Shown here piece by piece: positions 55,748 through 64,000 of a stretch of DNA of 64,000 nucleotides. The first letter of the stretch is position 1. Each line of letters opens with the position of its first letter. The stretch comes from Sialis fuliginosa (lineage: Eukaryota > Arthropoda > Insecta > Megaloptera > Sialidae): the NCBI GenBank assembly GCA_961205875.1, contig OY540810.1:4898001-4962000 (forward strand), read 5' to 3'. The notes below the pieces were generated by a model. It searched no databases, had not been told where the DNA came from, and saw only the letters and a list, made by a program, of their open reading frames with translations. Both the position numbers and the translations under genes were made by a program.

Positions 55748-56273
55748 AGGTAGTGGCACCAGTTTTGGATATGACCCAAGTACTGGCTATTTTTTAATTA
55801 AATGTACTGAATTAGAATTGTCTGTTGATATTTGATTACTACCATTTCTGAATATACTCTATATACATTTAACTGTTTTACAGTGTGATTTGATGACAAT
55901 CGACTAATACGTACCAAATGGTGGACATTTAAACTAATTATTATTAGTATAATTTATTTATTAATTATTATATTATCATTGATTCAAATTTGACGATTCT
56001 TTGTTTTATACATTTTGTGTCGTAGTACTTATCATTTTGTAATCATTAGCAAGTGTCCATCACTGCGTACTCATTACTGTTTTTACTTTATCCATTACTG
56101 GAAAAAAACATAAACAAAAAAAGGCTATAATTTAAAAAAACAAACTGTATTTGCGGACTTTGGTAATTAAATTGATTAAATAAAGAGTTCATGAGAATTA
56201 CAAAAAAGAAGCCCGTCAATCACAAAAACAGTAAACCTTGCTCTTATAGCGACCATAACTTGTGCCAGTTCCT
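55748..56273 (-). mobile_element. AGGTACTGGCACCAGT-family MITE, copy 7 (reverse, both ends)
   Basis: Begins AGGTAGTGGCACCAGTTTTGGATATGACCC (the family right end reversed) and ends GCGACCATAACTTGTGCCAGTTCCT (the left end reversed), with TA at both borders. Apart from small deletions it is collinear with copy 1 in reverse. Confidence 0.8.
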
Positions 56274-56523
56274 TATGTATGTATATTGTATATAATGTTA
56301 ATCAAAGGTAAGGAAGTAAGGAATAGGTGATTCATTTAGGTATTAATCAATTTCATAAATAAAAATACATGTTAATAAAAGTTTAGGCAGTTATTTAGTT
56401 TATTCTTCTTCATAACTGTAAAGTTTTGACATTCTTTTTATGAAACCTTTTTTCTAAATAGCAATAATATGAGTAAATAAATTATTTATTACTGAAAAAT
56501 AATTTTTAAAAATAACAAATTGA

Positions 56524-56807
56524 TATAAAGGAGCTCGCAAATTTGCTATCTTGCAAGGTACTCTCAAATGAGGTATCAAACATATATGGCAGTTCTCTTG
56601 GAGTTTATTGAAGACTTTGACAAGTTTCGCACACGCGTTGTAGGTAAACACCAAAGGTTTTTAAAAAGTCTGTGTTACAATTAGTTGAAATATCACTGCT
56701 CCAAATTCCATAGCTAATCCATAGATACTAGTACAGAATTAATACCCCATTTGAGAGTGCTTGCAAGCTAGCAAAAATTTTCGATCTCCTTTATAATACC
56801 GCGGACA
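56524..56807. mobile_element. PIF/Harbinger-like MITE, copy 2
   Basis: TATAAAGGAGCTCGCAAATTTGCTA at the left and ATCTCCTTTATAATACCGCGGACA at the right match copy 1 (14127-14446); the middle block TACAATTAGTTGAA(A/G)TATCACTGCT and CCATAGCTAATCCATAGATACT is nearly identical. The outermost left TGTCCGG is missing, so no target duplication can be read. Confidence 0.7.
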
Positions 56808-58523
56808 TTAAAAATGTTATGGAATTCGTTGATGTTTTTTTTATTCTATTTTAGTCAGTAAGGACGTCACTTTCTATTTTCAAACGTGGATTACTTGGGA
56901 GAATAGGGATGTACCTCGGGGCGATCAAGACAGGAGATGTAGGTAGTTAGGTAGTAGGTATAATATAATAAATTACAATTAATATTATAGTATAAAACCA
57001 ACATGTTAATAGAATGCGATGTCTTTTTTATATTCCATATATAAAGTAGACATAATATTTTTAAAAAAGACAATTTATATATCTCAATTTTTAGTTTTAC
57101 AAACTATTAAGATCGTTGATAGAAAAAAACTTCACTTTTGCGACATACATACATAACATACAACCATTAATTTTTAGATTACATCCCATTTTTGAAAAGT
57201 CGTTTTATTTTACCTAATATCAAGAAAATAAAAACTATTTACCAACTCTATCGACGAAAATTTATCAAAAAGCAATTTCTCTATATTTTCACGTCGTACA
57301 ACGTCAGCGTATTTCTTCTGTTGAAAACACATACGAACACCCAGCCACACACACAAACACACACGAGCGTTGTTTTCTTAAGCTCGAAGGAGTAGTGGTA
57401 GTGGCTTTACCCTACTTTTAAAGCTAAGTCAACATTACCCTTATATCCACAAAAACAAACGAGGATAAAGAAAAGCATATATATTGTTAGCTCCAAAAGC
57501 TTTTATAATAAATATCGGCTGATTAGAAATACAAAACTATAATGTTGGGAATATCCCATTTCTATACCTAAAATAATACAGTTCATTGTAGTTGCAGATT
57601 TACATCTTTCACTATTAATAACTAACAAATGTTTACATTTGAATTTTTGTATGTAGATTCTTGTACTACATAAAAAAATTAGCAAGTTTTATCAGCAACT
57701 TCCACGTAGTGCACATCAAGTAATACTATTGTCGACGGTATTCACTTTTATCATATCGCAAAATTAGTGTATTGCGAGGTGAGACTGTTATAGTTTTTCG
57801 AAAATTGAATTTACTGTGTCAAGTTGCATTTTTTAGAAAAAAATGTTTCAGATAAAACTTACTCATTTTTTTATATAGTACAAGAATCTGTATTAAAAAT
57901 ATTAAGTTTCTATTTAAAAAAATGGAGTTGACCTTCAAATAACCATGATACCGCCATATAAAAAAAACATCAAACTACATCGATGGCCCCATCTAAACAG
58001 TGTAATTTTTGTTTTAAATGTTTTTTGATAGCACATATATTTCCGTCCGTGAGTATATTTTGAAGGAAATTATAAATTAAATTACTTTTTTTTAATTTTT
58101 GAACACATAACATATAGATAAAATAATCTTTTAAAAATAGATAGGTACCTATTTAATACAATGTAGAATATATTTTATTTTTATGCAATATAATTTTCTT
58201 TTCTGATAAAAATGAAATGAATTTTTTGACGCCCAAGGCGGGAAGAATTTTCCTTTTTTTACAAGATTTTCATAAATAATTTTTTTTCGTCGTCGTCTGA
58301 ATTTTTCCGTCCCTTAAATTCTGTCGCTCTAGGCAATGTTGATAAGAAGGTCAAAGAAGAAACTAAATATGGTCAGTATTGTCTACCGTGTTAAAAACCT
58401 TCGGATTTAGAAATACATGTTGTTATATTTCCTTCAATAAGTATAAAATATATGTACATGCACATAAGATAACAAAATCATTATTTTTATCATTTCAAAA
58501 TTTAATTTATAACATAATAAATT
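56808..58523. other. No host gene seen
   Basis: AT-rich apart from the LINE tail listed separately. A CA-rich patch (ACACACACAAACACACACGAG) is at about 57343-57366. GACGCCCAAGGCGGGAAG and GCTCTAGGCAATG at 58229-58340 may belong with the transposon-terminus fragment at 7168. Confidence 0.4.
56882..56950 (-). pseudogene. LINE C-terminal tail, second copy
   Basis: The minus strand reads TSPVLIAPRYIPILPSNPR, aligning with TFPALIAPRQLPSLSSNPS at the end of the fragment at 23728-24015. GATTACTTG and GGGGCGATCAAG are shared at DNA level. Only the last 20-25 codons are present. Confidence 0.5.
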
Positions 58524-58624
58524 AAATCGTGTCACGAACGTGACCCAGCATTCTAGATTGGGCGTGAAAAAAAAATTAGTGAGCGTGCACAATCGTGAGC
58601 AAAAATTATTGACACGCTCAGCTC
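58524..58624. repeat. hAT-like GTGAGCGTGC family, one end
   Basis: AATCGTGTCACGAACGTGACC, GTGAGCGTGCACAATCGTGAGC and the end GACACGCTCAGCTC match the right half of 8437-8780, and the reverse of the end (GAGCTGAGCGTG) matches that element's left terminus. Confidence 0.5.
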
Positions 58625-60175
58625 AATTTATACACATAAATTAAGTATGTATTAGAACTTTTCGATCATCCCATAGTATTAGGCGTTATCTACTGTATTG
58701 GGCACGTCTCCCCTACAATAAACAATGTTTCTAGACAATATCTGATCGCACGTCGACGAAGTTGCGTGATTAAATCACATATTTTACTCCAACACTGCCT
58801 TTTATAATCTTACATTGTGTTTATGATGCTCATACAGAATCAATAACATCAATGTTTATAGAAATAAATTTATTATATGTGAATGTGTGTGTCTGGTTGG
58901 GATTTATACGTTTCTAGCATACCTATATAGTAAGTTTTAGGAAGTGCAATTGAAATATGAGTGTTAGAGGAAATCAAGGTTTATGGGATTCTTTTTCCGA
59001 ACAACGAATATTTTTCGTTTGGATTTATTGTATATTGATGAATATTTATTTTTACTTTCTTATATATGAAAATAAATATACATACATACATGTAAGGTAC
59101 TGGCACCAGTACTTTGCAGAAAGAAAGAAACAACTTTTGTCTGAATTTTTTATTTTTTTTATTTTTAAGTTAGTAAAGTATTTAAGTATAGGCATGAATA
59201 TAACACTGTCAATACTACTTTTGGATCTTGGTAAGATTCCAAAGACAGATTTTAAAGTAAAGGTGCTATGATAAAAACAAACAATCTTTCATGAAGAAAC
59301 ATATTTAGAAAGAATACTAAAACATTGTACTTATATCATAGATGCATGTTTTAGTTTTTCAAACACAAAATAAAAATTTTCTGTTTTGTTCTGATGTCAT
59401 GTGTGTATTTTTATATTTGTTTGATTCAATAGATTCAGAATGTTACGTTTATTAATGGGAAATTATACACACAAAAATGTTATTGATAAAAAAAATAAAA
59501 TAGTATTGATTTGATATCACAACAGATTTTTAATTTACGAATGATACAAAATATCGTAAATTATTAGATTTATGTACATTCCAGTAATAAACATAAATAT
59601 ATGCTTATTAAAACATATGCCTCATTAATACCTAAACCAATAAGCACTGTAATGTTATCTCAGTAAACAGAACATAAGCCGTGTATTTAAATAACTAATC
59701 AGTTTCCAATGTAACCACAATGTTCTCAGCTCCAAATGTTAGACCGTGTTATATGTACCATTGCTCACAAAACGTAAAAATAAAACCTGTTAATTTTAGT
59801 AACATTTAATTTTCAACTCATTAATATTTATTAAAATTAAATATACTAAAATATTTGGTATTTATTGCAGGTAAAAAATAAAAATATAATTTCATAGTAA
59901 AAATTGTTTTTTACATTTACAATGTATTAATAATAGAATCACCCAAAGATATACTGAAATTAAAATTACAAATGGAGAGTACTTCCTACAATTCAGCCTG
60001 AAAACATTAGTCATTTAAATAAATTACATTGCGTTACATTTCAGAACTCTGTATTTTTTGTTTCTGAACCTTTTAGCGTTATGTTATCCTACTAGTTATA
60101 TTTCATCTCTAAGTCTACCTTTTCGTTTTCATAGTGTGATTAATTTATAGTTTTTCGCTAACATTCATTGTATGA
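58625..60175. other. No gene seen
   Basis: AT-rich. The 104-codon frame at 58957-59271 is rich in Phe, Ile and Tyr and crosses a MITE terminus; not a credible gene. Confidence 0.5.
59095..59113 (+). repeat. Solo terminus of the AGGTACTGGCACCAGT family
   Basis: TAAGGTACTGGCACCAGTACT: the 16-bp terminus is perfect, but no family sequence follows. Either an excision footprint, an extreme truncation, or a very short derivative. Confidence 0.55.
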
Positions 60176-60494
60176 GTACCCTATTAATCTCATTTTGTCG
60201 TCCATTCGTTCGTCCGTCACAGCAAAATATCTCGTATACTATATAAATTTGAAACATGAAAGTTTAAATAAAGATGCAAAGTTATGTAACGAATTTCAGA
60301 TATAAATGTACAAATTTTGGAAAAGGCGTTATTTCAGGAGGAGGGACATCATAGAAAGTTAAGCCTTTTTTGTTGTTATAACAAAAAAAGGCTCAACATG
60401 CTTAGATATACAAATAAAAGGTATCAAAATAAAACATAGAACGGACAGAGTGAAACTATAAGGGTTCCTAATTTTCTACGGAACCCTAAAAACG
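60176..60494. repeat. TACGGAACCCTAAAA-type repeat
   Basis: Left side GTACCCTATTAATCTC...GTCCATTCGTTCGTCCGTCAC and AAAATATCTCGTATAC; right side GAACGGACAGAGTGAAACTATAAGGGTTCC and CTACGGAACCCTAAAA. Both sides carry the CCTATTA/GTCCGTC...GGACAG elements in roughly inverted order. This is a recurring insect repeat type. A hairpin AGCCTTTTTTGTT / AACAAAAAAAGGCT sits inside (60362-60393). Confidence 0.5.
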
Positions 60495-60914
60495 TGAGAG
60501 TTTTGTTGTTTTAATCATAGTCAATAAATGCCTACGGAACTCCAATAGCAACTATCTCTGAAAAAAGTATTCAAAAAGAATTAAAGAAAATGGATTAATC
60601 TGATAAACTAAAGGACAAATATGTACACATTTATGTATAGATATTATGTAGAGATTATTTTATTAACTTAATTAATTATTTTTTTGGTTATTTAAATTTC
60701 AAATTACTGCACGCATTAACAAAATTCGATACAATAGAATAATTGGAAATAAATGACAATCGGTTGCTTAATTACGTATAAATATGGATATTTATTTGCA
60801 ATTTTATACGCGAAGCTAATTTTAAGTGAATACTAATTGAATACAGTGACGTACAAATTAAAAATATATGAATTTATTTTGCTTCTATGACATAAAATAT
60901 CTAAAGGACAGAAT

Positions 60915-61165
60915 GAAGCTATGTGATATCTTTTTTTAAGCAGAAAAAAATTTGGTCTTCGATTTTAAAATGTCCACTAGATCTTTTTTTATCTGACTCC
61001 TAAATCTTTGTGACATAAATAACTCATGAACCACTAAACGGTATTTAATGGAACTTGGTTTGTTAGTTAGGTTAGTAAATTAAATTAATGGTTCAATAAA
61101 AAATCCTCAAAATTGGTTGTGTGGCGGGAGTGGTATTCCACCAAAAAATGTTTTTAATATCACAA
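60915..61165 (-). repeat. ACGG-tract repeat, diverged copy without the tract
   Basis: TTGGTCTTCGATTTTAAAATG, CCTAAATCTTTGTGACATAAATAACTCATGAACCACTAAA and TTGTGTGGCGGGAGTGGTATTCC follow the order seen at 63160-63400, but the (ACGG)n/(ACAG)n block has shrunk to a few bases. Confidence 0.5.
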
Positions 61166-63099
61166 GAACGATGTATGTTACGTACAAAGTATTTTTTTGT
61201 TGGTAGAGCATTACAATTTATTACAACAAATATTAATTTTAGTAAGATATAGCCTTACAAAAATCACTTGACAGATGGTTTGTATATTTTTTATATGAAT
61301 ACATAATACTTGCATTTTATATGTATATTATAGTATATTAACTTAGGTATACACAGGACCGGCGGCGCTAGGGGTTCAGATGGCGTGTGATAAATTCATA
61401 TTGTCACCTATTTGTTCCACACTTTTGCGCCCCTGCTATTTTTTTGTTGTTATTACGATTTTGCTCAAAAAATCTGAAAAAAATTTGGTACCGAAGCTGT
61501 GGTGGAACTAACAACAACAAATACTAAAGTTAACAATATAATTTTAAATTTTGGAATTATTATTTTGATTTATAGCATACACTCGAGTATGTCTTGCCCG
61601 AATTATTTACTCTTCATATCACTTTTTACTTAATTCTGAGAATGCTATTCCCACGCATTTTATTCAAACGCCTTTCTCCAGCCCTGGTTATACATTAATA
61701 AATTATCTACATTTTTTGCTCATAGTACAACACTACTAAAGATTCATTGGGTGACATTTTATAAATATTACATAATGTGATTTCTTCTAACGGCCGACTC
61801 ATAAAAACTTGTTACGTTGGAATAACGGAGTTGGTAGTTTGTAACATATAACTTATATGTTATTTATGACATTGAAAATGTTATATAGAGACATAATAAC
61901 GACAGTTACACTTTACACCTGGCTACAACTATTAAAACAAATATCTATGTTCACTTGGTTGCACCACAGTGATGGATTTTTTTCAAGAAAAACATTATTA
62001 TGTTATAAATAAATGTACCTACATATATACATTATAGTGTGACATTATTACAAAACCAGACATTTCTTTTAGTAACTATTTGCTATTGAATGTTTCATAA
62101 AAGTTTAAATAAGAAATATTTCATATTTTTCATCATGTCAAGAGGAAGCATCCCATTCATATACATTCGCGCAGTCGGTCAAGAAGAGCGCGAGTTGTTA
62201 TAGACTAAGAGCTGGCTGCAAAAAAACTAGCCTATCGAGTAACAGGGTAAAATGTTTTTTTAAATGTTAGTACCCATAGCGATCTTGAGCTAAAGCTAGG
62301 TAAAAAAATATTTTTTTTATACCCAGGCATGTGGCATGTTAAAATGTATAACAAAAGTAGCGAAAATTGACCCTCTTTCTTATTTATGATGATTTTTGAA
62401 ATTAATATTAAATTGTTTCGTTATTATTAGAAATATTAGTTTGGAAAATGTGTAAATATAAATAATTTTTTTTTTCCTAAACTAAGATTTTAAATAATTT
62501 ATTTACACTTGCCTCATTAAAATATATTTGAAACAAACAAAAATATTGTGTAATAAAATTTTAATAATTGCATGTTTTAACATATTTGAGGTTAATTTTT
62601 CAAGAGTTGTTTTTCAATCACGCCAAAGAAATATAACTTTTAACGCGTGTACATATGTAAGTACATTCACCCACTTTTGCACATTAATGGATAAGAATTA
62701 TGAGTTACTATGACTGATTAACTGATAATAACAATAAAATAATTATTCTTCGAAAATTACACATTTTACAGCATATAAGCATTAATTAAATTTTAATAAT
62801 ACAATATTAATTTAACGATCATGTATACTTTGTCTATTAATCAATCAGACGTATAATTTTAATTAAAATTACCAGGTACACAATATATTGTTATTATGAT
62901 TATCCATTAATTACAGCACACCACAGAAATGGTGCTTAATGATTATTATGTGGGGGTACACGGGATACCCCTGCATAATCAATTGGTATGATTGAAATTA
63001 AAGGATAATTGGACTGTGGGAAATTTTAATTCGCACATAGATTGAACATTTTTGAAAATGTGACGTAGATTACGTATAGATGGCTAGATATCACTTTGT
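61166..63099. other. No gene seen
   Basis: AT-rich. Contains a CACAGGACCGGCGGCGCTAGGGG patch (about 61351-61373), a CCAGCCCTGG hAT-end-like word (about 61678) and words shared with 20504-20600 (CAAATACTAAAGT at about 61518; AGGCATGTGG at about 62325). Confidence 0.4.
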
Positions 63100-63815
63100 T
63101 GACTCATTTTGCTATTATACGAGAAGCTTTGTGATCGTTTTAAAATGATAAAAAAATTGTTCTCCGATTTCAAAATTTTAACTTGATCTTTCCGTTTCAG
63201 GTTAAGACAAACACTTTTCGTTTCGTGTCTGTCAGTCTGTGTGTCTGTCTGTCTGTCTCCTGAATCCTTGTCACACGCATAACTCATAAACTACTGAACT
63301 ACTATATTAATAAGAAACTAGATTGGGTCTGGCTTGAGGACGGTCCCATTTTAATATTATTAAAATCGTGTGTAAGGAGGAGGGGTGACATCCCTGAATA
63401 TTTTTTTTAGATATCTTAAGAACGACTGAAAATTTTATAAAAAAAATTTTGAAGAACATTCAATTTCCTATAATATAGGTCACAACAACGTTTGTTGTAC
63501 AATATTCCCTTACAAAGATTTATCTAAATTTGCTTTTTTAAAAGTCATTTGTTATTTACTTTGACTTTAAATGGTATTCTTAATATTGCACAACACAAAA
63601 ATTTAGATTGAAATTGTCAAAAAATTAAAAATATACAAAAAAATAATCAGATGCGTCGTGAGAAAAATGTTGAACCAATATTTTAGTAAAATTGTATAAA
63701 AATTAAATGGTAAACCAATGCCAGGCAATTTATCTGAATATTTTTTCAGTTTTAATTTAGATTGTTCAATAATTAACTACCTTTGGTAAATTTAGCATTT
63801 ACTTGGCAGATGTTT
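63100..63815 (-). repeat. ACGG/ACAG-tract repeat, second long copy
   Basis: Reverse of 47105-47915 along its length. The minus frame 63084-63287 begins MSYACDKDSGDRQTDTQTD and continues into KRKDQVKILKSEN, comparable with the 100-450 copy (MSYVCDKDSGDR, KWKDHVEIFKSE). The ACAG tract here is shorter (about seven units). Confidence 0.75.
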
Positions 63816-64000
63816 TTTTACATGATAATTTTTAAAAATTTTACAAAAATCTTGAATAAGTTTTAAAAAAACTACATTTGTTTGTGTTTATTCATAAGTT
63901 TCATAATTCACAAGAATAACTTTCTTAGACAATTTTACTATTATGATATAGTTTTATTATCTTAAGAGCATTTTGTTTTTAATTACTTAAAAATGGACCA

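Noticed and set aside
56936-56965. let-7-like GTAGTAGGT
   Set aside because: Only a partial seed match, no hairpin, and it lies in and beside LINE-tail DNA.
58957-59271. 104-codon plus-strand frame as a gene
   Set aside because: Phe/Ile/Tyr-rich, crosses a MITE terminus, no domain.
61676-61690. hAT right end CCAGCCCTGG
   Set aside because: Too short and without a partner; recorded only as a word in the gap entry.

Overview
The window is 64 kb of strongly AT-rich, gene-poor nuclear DNA from an animal, most likely an insect. The evidence is indirect. There is a short stretch of (CCTAA)n, the insect-type telomere unit, at 29984-30004. The mobile-element relics are mixed: mariner, pogo/Tigger-like, piggyBac-like, hAT, PIF/Harbinger-like, Mutator-like, non-LTR (LINE) and Penelope-like. 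Interspersed repeats end in sequences such as CTACGGAACCCTAAAA or carry ACGG/ACAG tracts. There are no operons, ribosome-binding sites or dense open frames, so this is not bacterial or phage DNA. The order of insect cannot be fixed from the sequence alone.

I recognise no intact host protein-coding gene. The longest open frame is about 135 codons and none of the unexplained open frames resembles a known protein. The window therefore reads as an intergenic desert or the inside of a very long intron. The one candidate host exon is at 18504-18740, where a splice-acceptor-like site is followed by open frames and an AATAAA signal. It is weak. Several GC-richer islands (2130-2230, 5147-5410, 11479-11810, 23150-23520, 27300-27660, 30810-31010) stand out and could be regulatory elements or short exons.

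Layout. 1-8 kb: an ACGG-tract repeat copy, a 31-bp-TIR MITE, a 170-bp local duplication, small foldback elements. 8-16 kb: a hAT-like MITE, a piggyBac-like MITE in TTAA, a Harbinger-like MITE, and copies of the commonest family here, a TA-flanked MITE with termini AGGTACTGGCACCAGT (eight full, partial or solo copies across the window). 17.8-23.1 kb: two inward-facing GGGGAGAGTGGGGTA termini flanked by TA, with a decayed Tigger-type transposase tail just inside the right end and several nested repeats, including a LINE 3' end. 23.7-28.5 kb: a LINE tail with RNase-H-region-like residues and a 495-bp near-perfect foldback. 30-36 kb: a repeat, a Mutator-like element with 10-bp target duplication, a TTAA-flanked MITE. 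38-44 kb: two hammerhead-like RNA motifs, a dead mariner split by another repeat. 47-51.5 kb: a large repeat with internal 20-bp tandem units, a hAT BED-finger relic, and a Penelope-like insertion. 55-64 kb: further MITE, LINE-tail and ACGG-tract copies, ending in the same repeat family, in the same orientation, that opens the window.

The most interesting item is the Penelope-like insertion at 50242-50830. It has an 11-bp target duplication, a GIY-YIG-type C-terminal coding fragment on the minus strand, an inverted second copy of its own 3' end, and, on the minus strand at 50311-50371, a sequence that folds as a type I hammerhead ribozyme with all core nucleotides present. All assignments come from reading the sequence by eye; no search or folding program was run.
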